From Diogma glabrata (taxonomy: Eukaryota > Arthropoda > Insecta > Diptera > Cylindrotomidae), in contig OY856186.1 in NCBI GenBank assembly GCA_963693315.1, forward strand, positions 382,204,215-382,268,214: a stretch of DNA of 64,000 bases, written 5' to 3'. Numbering within the stretch: the first letter of the stretch is position 1; each line of letters opens with the position of its first letter. A program made the position numbers and the translations under genes. This document shows, piece by piece, positions 1 to 11,876 of the stretch. Below the pieces are notes generated by a model. That model was not told the origin of the DNA. It worked only from the letters and a program-made list of their open reading frames with translations, and did not search any database.

Positions 1-1800
1 AATCCAATTAAAATATTTGTTATTCTTTGTTGTCATAGTTATAGAATAATTTTGAAAAAAATCAGACTGTTGTATGATAGAGATAAATATGTGTGTTTAT
101 ATATCTGTTCAAATGGTTACTTCCGTGCAAAATTCTCATAACGCGCCTAAAGAAATTTTACTTCAATAACACCGTTCACAACTTACAAGCGTCGTACCGC
201 GCTAACGAACTATGAACCCGATTTCAGACAAGTCACAAACACACATGCCATATACCAGTAATCAATAGCTGTCAGTGCCATGTTACAAAATTTAAATATA
301 TGTATGCATTCATAATTAAAGTATTTGTTTGAAGACGGTGTATGCAAGGAAATAAAAATTCCAAAACAATTTTGATATTTAATTTTTTGGTTGGCTCTCG
401 TAACGAGAACTTATTGAAATCCGGCTCCACATGTAACGAAGTTTGTAATAATTGGATTGTTTAGGTTGGTTGAGATTAAACTAAATCTCAGCCATTCCTT
501 GAGAGCTTGCACTCCTAGTATATGCACTAGCCTAGCTCAGCCTGCAAGTTCGATCTGCTCTCGTTCACCATTACAAAAAAAAAATTTTGAGTGCAAAAAC
601 AAAATAATTATATTTACAAAGTAAAACAAGATTTAATTTACGTTAGTTGAACTCAGCTGACCGTAGTGCTACGCGAGTAAAAATTAAATAATATAAAACC
701 AACAAAAAAACTCACCCCATACTAATGATGACCATAATCATCTTTCCTCCTTCCTAATAATAAAACTAAATTAATGCATTATACATATAAACATATGAAA
801 TGTAAAATTCGTATGCCCCTAATTTTTATAATAAAAATTTGTTTATTGAAGAAAAGATATTAGTTTATTTTTCCATCCGTAAGAGCAAATAGAAATCTCC
901 AAAATCAAGTATTTAAACCAATGTTCAATCAATAACCAAATAATTCTTCTTTTTCATAATTACTTCTTTAAAAGAAATAATATTACTTCTTTAAAAGAAA
1001 TAATAAACAAACAAAATTAATCTCCTCTTACTTTTGTTTCAATTGGTAAATCGAATTCCTTTTCAAAAATGAAATAATTTTTGTACCATTGACAAATCAT
1101 TTCCAATTAAACACAATATCAATATAGGTAATTAATCCAAAAACCATATTTTCAATTCGATTGAACAACAACCATTCATATTTCTTACCCACATATTATT
1201 TCCAATAAAATTCATATTATTTCCAATGTAAGATAACTGCATTCAAAATTACGAACATATATTTAATATTGAACATTTATCAAATCCATCAATTTTTTTA
1301 CTACACAGATTATAAAAAAAATTTGTTTATTAAGATAAGCACCTTAATAATATTAACTTATTATCCAAAATTATTTTATTATCAAAAAAAACTAATTCAA
1401 TCAACATTTTATCAAATGTAAGAAAATTTTTTTTTTGATTTCAACCTATCTCGATCTTTTTAAAAACCGTCGCTCGATTCATTTCTTTTTCTGAATCTTG
1501 TTTTCGTATCTTCTTTTCAAAAAAAAATTCCTCGCCAACTATATATTTTTTAGTTTTTCATTGCAAAACCAGGCAACTTTGTTTATGAAAACCTTTTTCA
1601 ATTTTTGTAGAGTTCAGGTTGCAAACTGAATCATTACAAGTTTGGCCATCTCTGCTATATACAATTAAAATGGATATACCTCTAGTGAAATTTAACAAAA
1701 TCAAAACAAGGTCATATTTAAGTCCAAATTATGATATCAAAGCTAAATTTAAGATCAGTGTGATGTCATGAAAGCATCATATAAATGATACCAGGTTATA
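1..1800. other. Non-coding AT-rich stretch
   Basis: No convincing coding sequence is visible. A short motif around 120-170 (…CATAACGCGCCTAAAGAA…) recurs near 56247-56300, and the first 60 bases resemble 56550-56600. This marks an old dispersed repeat shared by the two ends of the window. Long A/T runs are common. Confidence 0.5.
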
Positions 1801-1804
1801 GTCA

Positions 1805-2050
1805 TGACGAGTGTCAGTTTTATGTCAAATTTACGTAACAACTACATCACACATATATGACGTTCCTGTGATGTCATATTTACGTCTTGTGTTCTCTGGG
1901 CAGTGCAACACATCACTTCTTCGTTTCTTACCTCTTGGTCTATAAATTGCATACAAACTAAATTCAAATATGGCAGCTCTAACTATGTTTATAGGTAATT
2001 TATAGGCAAAGAGGTAAGGAATGAAGAAGTGTTGTATTGCACTGCATAAA
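1805..2050. repeat. Small inverted-repeat (MITE-like) element
   Basis: The segment around 1901-1955 (AGTGCAACACATCACTTCTT…) is repeated in inverted orientation at about 1993-2045, with roughly 50-bp imperfect arms. A related half-copy lies at 49254-49300, and the flanking CACATATATGACGT / GTCATATTTACGTC motif recurs at about 21263-21306. The open frame on the minus strand here is a by-product of the hairpin. Element ends and target duplication were not resolved. Confidence 0.5.
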
Positions 2051-4279
2051 AGTGTGGAACGGAGCAATTATTTTAAACTTCAAAAAACTATTTATTTTCT
2101 AGACATCGCTTCGCTTTCCGCTCGTAATAACCTTATCATCCGTACGGATGAAATCAATTCAAGCAAACAAAAAATTTATTTAAATTAATTTCCGTATTTA
2201 GTGCATACATACTATTCTATCAAATAGAATAAATAATAAAGACAAAAACCTTTTTAACATGTCTTTTAAAAACAACTATTTTAATTAAAACTTCTATAAC
2301 CAATCAATTTAAATAATTCCATCTAAAATGAAAATATACAATTTTTTATGAATTGACGTTTCAAGGCGTTGACATTACAAATCGTTTAAATTTGAGGTGT
2401 AGTGTAGCGTTTTGTTCGTATGTGGATTTAAACAAATATACTTTTGATAGGTTTTCTTTCTTTTTTATAAATCTTTCTAATTCCATAAATTAAATTAACT
2501 TACATATATTTTAACTAAAATTTGTTTTTTATTTTATTAGATGTATATGAACAAGAAGAATGATAACTGATGACAAGCTAATCGGAGTGGATTTCAAAAA
2601 TCAAAATAAATTGCCGTTTATGTTTTGGAAGCAGGACAACTCTATACTGAAAACTATCATGGACGATGAAAAAAATAACTAGATCTATCGTATGTCTTAT
2701 TTACTTAACCATTTGAAAAAATGTATTAAATACTAAACTGCAATAGCCTTGGAGAAATTAGCTTGTTATTATTATTATAATAAAAATAAAACAGAACAAT
2801 AAACAAAAATGTGTAAAAATAAAATTTTTTGCGCAAACTGAAATAGTTTTTTGATAGTGAAATGCGAATATGTAGGTAATTGTAATTAATGAAACCGTTA
2901 TGGTTAATTTAAGAATGGTTAAATAAATTTCAACCGCATAATAAAAATTACGTATTATTTAAAATTAACACAATAAATTATTTTTTATTTTAATGAGCTA
3001 AATTCCAACAATGCATTTATTGTCACGTTTGGAATTTTTAGTTAGATTTGTTATGTTTTTGGGGTGGTGGGTGGTATGTCTTATATGTTTAACCAGATTA
3101 GTGTATGTGTATTAGTGTAAAACGTCCTTGGTGACGAGAAGAAACTAGTACACAAGATGAAAAAAACGCAATTGCAAAAATAAATACAATTGTTTCCATT
3201 TGTTTAAAGGACAGTCGAGTGACACTTTTTTTAGAAAGAAACTAGTATTTTTACTATGTCAAGTTGGGTATCATACGAATGAAAAATATCCCGAAATTTC
3301 CCAAAAATTTATTTTAAAATGATATTCGAAAGAACAATTTTTAAATTTGACCGAAACATATAGTGAAAATTAATTATACATTTATAATTATGTTAGGGGC
3401 TTGAGGAGAGTTTAAAACATATAACCCTGTCAAGAGTTGATATTACATAAAAACTTTCCTAATCCTCCTAAAAAATGAAAATGAGGCGTACAGTATTCTA
3501 TATTAATTATATAGTGTGGGTGTTAAAACAAGTTCCAAGCATTTCATACATAATAATTATATAATAATTTTAAAAATTATGCATGAAATTTCAAAATTCA
3601 CTGCAAGTTTAAGTTGCTTATGATATTGATATTTATCATATTATTCCTTAAAATCAAATATATTATTCGTATTTAGTTGATAAAGATAACATAAAAATAA
3701 CATAAAAATTGTCGAAGTTGGTGTAAGTAAAAATAACATTTTTATAGATAGATACATCCAAAAAGACCTTCTATATTTATTCAACCTTCTTCTTCTACTT
3801 CTTTAATAACAAAACAAACTGTCTGTCTGCTCTCCGGAGAAATCTACGGCACACTGGAGTTTGAAATTTTGTCAGGAGAAGATCATTGATAGGTTCTAAA
3901 ATATATCTCGGCGCCCGAATTTTAAAATTTTAATTAGTTTTTTTAATTAATGTGTAAATTTTCTTAAGGGTTTGCCTAAATGTTGATTATATTTTAATTT
4001 GGTATTCAAGTTTTATTTGATTTGGTCAGCTATCTTTGATAATTTTTTTTTCGCTGAACAAAATTATAATAAAATTGAAAAATCAAGGTATAATGTAACA
4101 AACAAAATATGGAGGGGCTGAAATATCACAGCTCTGAGATATCAAGACTTCGGTCTGGGTTAAGGATTTTGATATAGTTTCCGGCAAAAAACTTTTATGA
4201 GGACATGGTTTTTAGTTTTGGGCAGCGATGTATATCAAACATAACTCTTTATTAAAGTACAAGTATTTTTTTATCTCTG
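2051..4279. other. Non-coding AT-rich stretch
   Basis: I see no gene. Around 3815-3905 there is a short higher-GC patch (GTCTGTCTGCTCTCCGGAG) resembling the edges of dispersed insect repeats, but its boundaries cannot be defined by eye. Confidence 0.4.
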
Positions 4280-5545
4280 TTTAAAAATTTATTACACAAC
4301 TAACACGAAACATCAATACGTTGCCGGAAAATTATAATCAAAATTCCAAAAATATTGTTAAATTAAATAAAATCAAAATTTTTCAAAATTCCAAAAATTA
4401 TAATAAAATCAAAAATTTAAAATTTTTCAAAATTCTAAAAATATTCCAAAAATTCTTACGAAATCAAAAATTAAAACTTTTTCCAAAATTCTAAAAATAT
4501 TGCAAAAATTATTACAAAATCAAAAATACAAACTTTTTCAAAATTCCAAAAATATTTCCATGTCCAATTTCATTTTAAATTACATTTACGTCATAAAAAC
4601 AGCTACATTTTTTTTCCCAAAAAATTGGCTAAAATATTAAATGAAATCATTTTTTGACACACTTGACATTATTTTTTGACAAACTTATAATGCCATAATT
4701 CTCTATAATAATAATAAAATATCATGTCATACGAACTATTAATTTTTTTTTTTCTAGGAAAATAGGATAAAAAATAAATAAAAACCTTTCTTTTGACACA
4801 CTTGACAACATTTTTTGACAAACTTATAATGCCATAATTCTCAATAATCATAATAAAATTTCATTTCAAACAAACAATTTTTTTTTTCCAAAAAATTAGG
4901 TAAAAAAACTAAATAAAAATCTTTTGACACACTTGACAACATTTTTTTGACAAACTTATAATGCCATAATTCTCAATAATAATAAAATAAAACTTCATTT
5001 CATGTTTATTTGAATTAATTTTATTTTTTTTCCAAAAAATTGAGTAAAAAAATAAATAAAAATCTTTCTTTTGACACACTTGACAACATTTTTTTGACAA
5101 ACTTATAACGCAATAATCTAGATTTTGGTCTCACATACCAATCCCGACCATCAAGATTTCTCCAAATTCAAGTTTCTTATCGTAATCACTTAAAATGAAC
5201 GTTTTTTTAAGCAAAAAATATGCAAATTTCCTTGTTTTGACACCTTTGACGATTTTTTTGACACACTTCCGGTACAGTTATCAAACACATCGTCCTTTCG
5301 GCTCTTCCCATTGAGTAAACCTATTTTAAGAAAAAAAAATTTTTGAAATCCGTCCAGCGGTTTTCTAGATTTCGTCGGTTGTGACGGCCGGACGGCCGGA
5401 CGGCCGACAGACAGACACACATTTTTTATTTTTTGCTTTTTTAGAATCAGTAGGTCCTAAAACGTCGAGAAATGCCAAAAAAGTGGGGGTAAGAATTTCA
5501 CTTTGAGCTCATGAATGTAATACTTAGGTCTTTCAGATCGAAGTA
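4280..5545. repeat. Composite dispersed repeat, modules A-B-C (copy 1)
   Basis: Three modules in order. A (about 4300-4560) is a degenerate A-rich tandem of TTCAAAATTCCAAAAATATT-like units. B (about 4650-5110) contains four tandem units starting TTTTGACACACTTGACA at about 4654, 4793, 4924 and 5071. C (about 5110-5545) carries CCTTTCGG, a run of GACGGCCG and AGACAGACA, then AGTAGGTCCTAAAACGTCGA. The same modules recur at about 16995-18420, and C recurs reversed at about 56640-56790. Short open frames within it are products of the repeats. The family is not identified. Confidence 0.65.
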
Positions 5546-7059
5546 ATAAATTTTCAGGAATAGAAATTTTCAAAATTAGTACATATCAGTATATTTCGAA
5601 TGAATTAAAGAAACCACCAGTCGATTTAAAAATCAAAACTAGGAGATAGAATTCGCACCAATACGATACAAATAAGAATTACTTATGTATGAATAAACAT
5701 TAATTTCCATATAAGTTTTCCAGCATGTTTTTATCGAAATTTTTTTTTTTAAATGCTAGAAGGAAGGTCTGGATATCCATGTTATCAAAATTAGGCTAGT
5801 CATGAATCAAAAAACAACTAGCCAACATTTATCTAGCCACAAATCAACAAACCTCAAGCAAGATCAAACTTTAGCACCATGTAGGATATATAACAGATAA
5901 CCTTTGGATTGAATCATACTCGGCATTACTTTTAAAAAGAAACAAAGCACCTGCACCAATGTAGAGTATTGTAGGGAATCGATACAATATTTAAGCAGTT
6001 TTGTCCACAAATGTGATTTGACTGTTTTTAGAACAGTATATAAGTCTAAATTTAAAATTTATAAAATTGATAATTGATTAATTAAACGCTGAACAAGTAT
6101 AAATTGCAAGAAAATTAATTAGTTTATTAGTTTTTATAATTATTATTTATTATCAAATAAAAAACATTTAAATTTAATAGCTATACATATATAAATATTC
6201 CAGTCAATGACCATTTTCCCGTATAATCCTTACAAGCAGCACAGATTTGCACAAACATTTAAATTTAGGTTAAACTTGCCCTCTTCTTCAAATGTGACGC
6301 TGTGACGGTGGGTGCTTTTACTCTAGGGGTGAATACCACCCCTTCTCGAATGTGAAAAATATTACATTACAAATTAGTATGGGAATAGATAGATTGACTA
6401 ATTTTAAGCAACTTTTGTCCTAGAAATATTATTCTGAAAGTCTTATACTTTTCAACTTATTCGCGAGTGAAAATGTCAATTTTTCATTAAAAAAAACCAC
6501 GTTTTCAGACGGTTTTTCATGAATAACTCAAAATGTAAGTATTTATCGTAAAAATGATTTTAAATTACAATGTAGCTTATAAAAAACAAAAATAATCCTG
6601 GGTTTATGGTGTCTGTAGACCCATTACAAACGCAATAATAGCTTGTTGAAGGTAAGTCCGTCAAACGCAAAAATTGAAAGTTTCGACGTGAATAAACAAA
6701 AAACATTGCATTTTTCGGGGAAATTTGTTGGAATATTATTTAAAGTATATTAAAAATCCTTTATTTTTGTTTTTTATAAAAGACCCTAGCATCAATACTA
6801 AGCGTGTTATGACGAAAATAAAGATGATCCCCATTTTTTCGGCGAGAAAAAAGTGAAACTCACCCACTAATTACCACCCCAATCAAAAGTAATTGGTACC
6901 ACTTAACAATTCACTTTACTAATGTACTTGTAATATGTTCTAGAAGTTTGACAGGTTTACAGCGCTTAGTTTTGAAAAAAAAATTGAGGTGGAAGTGAAG
7001 AGATTTTATTGAAATTTTGCAAAATATTACATGTTCTTCAAAATAACTAAAAAAAAGTC
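5546..7059. other. Non-coding stretch before the Crypton remnant
   Basis: No coding region is visible. A small palindrome at about 6326-6343 (GGGGTGAATACCACCCC) and similar CACCCC motifs near 6866-6884 suggest an old repeat, possibly the untranslated part of the adjacent recombinase element. Boundaries were not resolved. Confidence 0.35.
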
Positions 7060-8081
7060 TTGATACGTAAAATTTGCTCATTACATAATTGTAGGTTATG
7101 CTTTTCTAAAAGTTTTGATTTCCATCGTTTTTCTTCAGGACGGTGTAATTGCAAAAAAATTAGGAACATTACAGAAAATGTAATGCTAGCTTTCTTTAGC
7201 GAAATTGCAAAATCTAAAAAGCCGTCAACACTCTGGGCGCAACATATTCCATGCTCAAAACAACTCTAAACATTAACGAAAAAACGGGTATATCAAAATT
7301 TTCCAAATTGATTGCTCTCCTGAAGAAACAAAACACAGGATATAAACCAAAAAAATCGAGTGTCTTTGGAAGAAATGATATTAATATTTTTTTAGATGAA
7401 GCTCCCCTTGAGTTTCTTCCTCAGAAAGTGAATATTTTTGAAGTTTATATTTTAAATTATATACTTTATTTTATTGTTTTTGTGTAGGCTGCATTAATTA
7501 TCGGGATTTCCGGAACTTGTAGAAGCGACGAGCTTATAAAATGAAGAAAACTGAAATCGATGTTTCAGAAAATGAAATAAGCGTCACGATTCCCTCCTCG
7601 AAAACCTACATATCCGGATCATTTGCAGTGACCAATATTCAGTGGATTAATATCTTAAAAAATTACATTGAAATGAACAAGGGTAATGATATAGAAAGAT
7701 TTTTCTATCAAATCAGAAGTACAAAAATCACCAAACAACCATTTGGGCATAGGCATAATTCTATTGCTCAGTTTCCTAAAAAAAATAGCGGAGTTTTTGA
7801 AACTGAACAATGTGGGCACGTTCACTAGGCATTGTTTTAGACGCACCGCAGCTACATTGTTTGCAAATAAGGGCTGTGATGTTTTGCAATTAAAACGATT
7901 GGGGGAATGGAAATCTAGCTCTGTAGCCGAAAGATATGTAGAGAATTCTACGGATGGACAAGAAAAAATTGCAAACATGCTGTCATCTGAGAACCACAAT
8001 TTTGGAGAAGGCACATCTACCTTGAATAGTTTCACAAACAATTCGGTGCAGAAGTTCAATTTTTCGTCTGATCAGATATAG
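7060..8081 (+). pseudogene. Crypton-like tyrosine recombinase, frameshifted
   Basis: Remnant of a eukaryotic tyrosine-recombinase (Crypton-type) transposase, which would cut and rejoin DNA through a tyrosine intermediate. Signs seen: an N-terminal core-binding-like region with KPSTLW and LKKQNTGYKPKKS; GISGTCRSDEL around 7508-7537, providing the first catalytic Arg; RHCFRRTAATLFANKG with the His..Arg pair; and LGEWKSSSVAERYVE with the Trp and the nucleophilic Tyr near 7939. A 60-bp intron is likely at about 7428-7487 (GTGAAT…TTTTGTGTAG), because removing it joins LPQK to AALIIG. At least three frame breaks are visible: near 7250, near 7540 (one base short before ATGAAG), and at the A8 run near 7779-7786. 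It is therefore inactive. The overlapping minus-strand frame is a shadow. Confidence 0.8.
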
Positions 8082-8360
8082 GGATTGTCATTGACAATAA
8101 ACGGCCATGAAAAATTCCAACATAACTATTAATTTCAATAATAATTAATATCTTGATTTTTATTTATACTTTAAAATATTTATAAATAAATTAAATATCC
8201 AAAATGAAAACATTTTAAAGAAAATTCTACTTTAAATTCCGGATTAGAGATTATTTGTTTCTTTTATTTTCTATTCCCTTGCTAATAATTAAGAGAGATG
8301 AAAAAGTGAGACTCTCGTAAAATGTGCAATCGAAATTCCTACTCAGGTCGGGAAGTGTTA
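8082..8360. other. Non-coding spacer
   Basis: Spacer between the recombinase remnant and the TIR of the next element. Nothing is recognised beyond AT-rich sequence. Confidence 0.4.
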
Positions 8361-8389
8361 TGGTGCTATTACACACAAATTAAATTCAG

Positions 8390-8693
8390 CTCCCATAATC
8401 AATTTTGCAGTTACCATAATCTGAAAAGTTGATGAAAAATATTTTGTATGAGAAAGAGAGATTGCATGCGCGAGATAGACATAAAAACTGCAAGAAAAGT
8501 TAGCTGATAGCAACTGACTTTTTGAAAAATTATTTGGTTTACTAATTAACTGCTAGAAAATTGTCAGATGATTTCATCTGCAAATTCAACCGGTTTAAAA
8601 CCGATTATCACATTAATTGATTTTCATATTAAAATCATAATAAAAATTATATTATATTAGGTATAAAATGATTAAATACATATTGTTACGTGT
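8390..8693. other. Left body of the TIR element
   Basis: AT-rich, non-coding. It contains palindromic motifs such as GATGATTTCATC and CAACCGGTTTAAAACCG. It ends in ATAT immediately before TGTTACG, the reversed LTR terminus. Confidence 0.4.
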
Positions 8694-9068
8694 TTCCAAC
8701 CTTACTTCGAATTGGCCTTACTCTCAATTCGATAAACGTAACTCCCAATCTCTTCTGAGTTCGATCACTGATTAGTAAGCACAAACACCAGGTTTTATTA
8801 AGTATTCAATTCCTTAATTGCTCCACAACAACAGAAAACAATACAGCAAACAATATTCCTAGATAGAATATTCTTTTAACAGCTTCAGAAACTCCAACGG
8901 TTTATTGTAGAAATTTCCAGTACACCACGTTCAAAATAATACACAAAATATTTCTACTCAATAACACTTATACTTTATTACACTTATATAACTTTACACA
9001 AAAACTAATTTAAAGATCACTTTTATAATTTTAACTTCACTATCGCAGGTTTAAAATAAAACTAATTT
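8694..9068 (-). repeat. Inverted 5' LTR segment
   Basis: Reverse complement of the 3' part of the LTR: it begins TGTTACG and contains motifs that match 9069-9372 and 12157-12537 in opposite orientation. It ends at a near-perfect palindrome AAACTAATTTTTAAATTAGTTT at about 9057-9080, where it switches to forward orientation. Confidence 0.8.
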
Positions 9069-9372
9069 TTAAATTAGTTTTTGTGTAAAGTTATAAGTGT
9101 AATAAAGTTATAAGTGTTATTGAGTAGAAATTTTTTGTGTATTATTTTGAACGTGGTGTACTGTTTCGAAGCTGTTGGAAGAATATTCTAGTTAGGAATA
9201 TTGTTTGCTGTATTGTTTTCCTGTTGTTGTGGAACAATCAAAGAGTTGAAGACTTAATAAAACCTGGTGTTTGTGCTTACTAATCAGTGATCGAACTCAG
9301 GAAGAGATTGGGGATTGCGTTTATCGAATTGTGAGTTAGGCCGATTCGAAGGAAGTTTGGAAAAACGTAACA
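9069..9372 (+). repeat. Truncated forward 5' LTR
   Basis: Matches the downstream part of the 3' LTR, including ACCTGGTGTTTGTGCTTACT near 9264, and ends in CGTAACA at 9372. It lacks the upstream half of the LTR. It also lacks about 30 bases around the AATTTCTACAATC block that the inverted copy and the 3' LTR keep. It is followed by TTGTTGACAGTGGCGGGATT, the probable primer-binding and leader region. Confidence 0.75.
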
Positions 9373-9407
9373 TTGTTGACAGTGGCGGGATTAGTTAGCT
9401 GTTAATA

Positions 9408-9743
9408 ATGGTTTTGTTAAGTGAATTAAAAGTTCCTGAGCTAAAGAAGGAACTAGAACAACGTGGATTGTCAACTAGTGGAAACAAAATTGAATTGATG
9501 CTACGGCTTCGAGAAGCAATGGAAGCCAGTGTAGTAGTTGTGGAAAGTTACCAGTTTGGAGTGATTAGTAGAAATGCTGATTCAATAGCAGGTGATGAGG
9601 AGAAAAGTTTTGTTGCGGAAACAACAACAACATTACCTTCTTACGCAGTTAATGGCTATGATGCAACAAATGAGTTGGAACATCAGTCAACAGAATCAGC
9701 AATTGGCTGCCGTAAATGCCAATATGAATCAAAAACTGGATGA
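9408..9743 (+). pseudogene. gag N-terminus with SAP domain (5' part of a frame-broken gag)
   Basis: Starts at the first ATG after the leader. Residues about 5-40 (LKVPELKKELEQRGLSTSGN…) match the SAP fold, a helix-extension-helix DNA-binding motif found at the N-terminus of gag in several insect LTR families. After about residue 80 the meaningful reading moves to the next frame, so this ORF runs on into an out-of-frame tail and stops. One frame break near 9650-9720 separates it from the rest of gag. I infer the two parts were one ORF in the ancestor. Confidence 0.8.
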
Positions 9744-11331
9744 TGTAAATACAAACATGGCTACCACTAAGCAAGAAATTAGTTGTAACATCAATCAACA
9801 AATGGCCGCTACTAAGGAAGAAATTAGTTGTAACATCAATCAACAAATGGCTGCTACTAAGGAAGAAATCAGTAGCAACATCAATCAACAGCTGGAAATA
9901 GTCAACAATAACATGGCTACAACCAAGGAAGAGATCAGTTTGAACGTCAAGCAAATAATGGACGAGAAACTTCTCGAAATATCTACTACGTTACGGGAGG
10001 AGGTAGGCAGAGTTCATCAAGAGGTGAGAGAGCTAGAGCAGAAAGTACTTGATGAAAACAAAAAGGTACTTGTAAAAGTAGATGATTTCGAAAAACGGTT
10101 GCAGGATGTTGAAACAGCGAAAGTTACTTCACAGGTTGTACAACAGATAGCAAATATTAAATTGAAACCACCATCATATGACGGTACCACATCTTTTGGT
10201 ATTTTCAAGTTCCTGTTCGAGACCGCAGCAGATCAAAATGTTTGGAACGCTGAAAATCGTCTAGCTGCATTAATAGTTGCTCTTAAGGGGGAAGTAGCTG
10301 AAGCATTACAGGCAGTGCCGGAAAATGATCGGAAAAGTTATGCAGAGGTGATGAATGCTTTGGAACGTAAATATGGCAGTGACCATAAAAAGGAGCTATA
10401 CCGGATCGAGCTAAAGGGTCGCTTGCAACGGAATGGAGAAAGCCTTCAGGACTATTCTTCAGCAGTAGAACGGCTTGTACATTTGGCACATTCTAACACT
10501 CCACCGTATTTTATGGAGAAGATGAAAATCGAGGCCTTCATTGATAGTATCCGAGATCCAGAAACCAGGATCAAACTAATGACTACACCTAAGGCGACTT
10601 TTCATGAAACAGTCGCATACGCAATGCAATATGAGATGGTACAGAGGATGTGTATGCCATCTGGTGGATGCAGAAAAAGGAATGTAGAGGGGAACATCAA
10701 AGGGGAAGTTTTGGCACCCAGAGATAGAAGCGACATCAGATGCTGGGTATGTGATGAAGAGGGTCACATGGCACGGGAGTGCAAGAAAAACAGGGAAGCA
10801 GACAGATTGTCGTCTTCTGTGAAGAACAGAGGAGCCGAAGAAATGGAGCACGTAGGGTTCAGGAACAGCATTAGAAAACTCCTGTGCTGGATATGTAGGA
10901 AATCGGGCCATATCTCACAGGACTGCTGGAACAGGAAGCGTGATAGATCTTCATCTCCTATTCAAGGGAAGCCTATTGAAGGTGCAACTGTAAAGCCAAA
11001 AAGTGAGGAGACTGCAGCCTACATTCCAATTTCAAGAATTGCGGTAAATGGTGAAAGCTTGGGTATCAACGGACAACTTGAAGGCAAAGGTTGCTTCATG
11101 ACACTGGATACAGGTTCAGCTCGAACATTCGTTCGCAAAGGTTTAATTGACGGTGTTTTGGAACCATCAGATGGATTGAAACTCCAAACAGTAACTGGAG
11201 AATGCGCTGAAATAGAAGGTAAAAAAATCGCTGAAATAAAATTGGGAAATAACTGCTATCAACAAGAGGTGCTAGTGGCAGACATTATGGATGAAGTCAT
11301 TTTGGGGATGGACTTCATGAAGGCGAAATGA
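9592..11331 (+). pseudogene. gag capsid, zinc knuckles and aspartic protease (main part)
   Basis: The first roughly 20-30 residues are probably out-of-frame shadow. Real sequence begins near the MSWNISQQNQQL stretch, and a later ATG is the likely reference point. Next come three to four tandem 21-residue coiled-coil units (NINQQMAATKEEIS type), a capsid-like region about residues 190-370, two CX2CX4HX4C zinc knuckles (CWVCDEEGHMAREC near residue 384 and CWICRKSGHISQDC near 431), and an aspartic-protease domain with LDTGSA near residue 505 and ILGMDFM near the end. A TGA at 11329-11331 cuts the protease region. The same frame stays open afterwards to 11790. Confidence 0.85.
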
Positions 11332-11790
11332 ATAGTCTTCGATTTTGGATGTGGAATCCTAAAGATTAATAACGTTGAGATGCCACTACTTGTGAATGAG
11401 GCAGAGTCAACAGATATTGGCAGCGATGAGAAACTATGCAGTGCAGAGGAAAATCCAGAACCATCATCCAAACAGATGAGGGAGAGAAACGTCAACCAAC
11501 GCAAACGTTTGAACAAACGCCGAAAGTTAAAAAGGAAACAAGTTCAGGTCCAGTACGAAGTGAGCAATGTAAATGAAGTGGTTCAAATAGCTTCAAATGG
11601 AAACGAATCGCAGCTGAATATGAGAATGGTTCAGGGACATGGCAGTGTGAAACACTCAAAGAGAAGAGATAAGGAGCACTTAAGAGATAATGAGAATCCA
11701 TACTCATCACGGTGCGCTGACATAGAACAAAGTAATGGCCAAGGACTTAGAAAGGGACCGGAAGTAGTTATTAAACAGCCTGGGAAATAG
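11332..11790 (+). pseudogene. Downstream in-frame continuation of the gag-protease ORF
   Basis: In the same frame as the upstream ORF after its TGA. It reads FDFGCGILKINNVEM, the usual continuation after a retropepsin ILGMDF motif, then a Lys/Arg-rich stretch (RKRLNKRRKLKRK) and a low-complexity tail. A first ATG lies at 11380, but translation from there is not supported. No reverse-transcriptase, RNase H or integrase motif is present, so pol appears to have been deleted between protease and 3' end. Confidence 0.65.
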
Positions 11791-11864
11791 AAAAAGAAAA
11801 AAAAAATGTTTGGATTCAACAATTGGAGGAGAGATCTAGATCCTGTTCGGGACGAACAGGCTTA

Positions 11865-11876
11865 AGTGGAGGGTAA
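11865..11876 (+). promoter_or_regulatory. Polypurine tract of the LTR element
   Basis: AAGTGGAGGGTAA immediately precedes the 3' LTR start (TGTCACG). It is the expected position and composition for the plus-strand primer. Confidence 0.6.

Noticed and set aside
4669..5420. Minus-strand frames with repeated MSKKCCQVCQKK-type text
   Set aside because: Products of the tandem TTTTGACACACTTGACA module, not a cysteine-rich protein.
7655..8059. 134-codon minus-strand frame
   Set aside because: Lies antisense to the recombinase remnant, whose motifs are on the plus strand.
9649..11822. Several minus-strand frames opposite gag
   Set aside because: Shadows of the gag-protease coding strand, including the 63-bp coiled-coil repeats.
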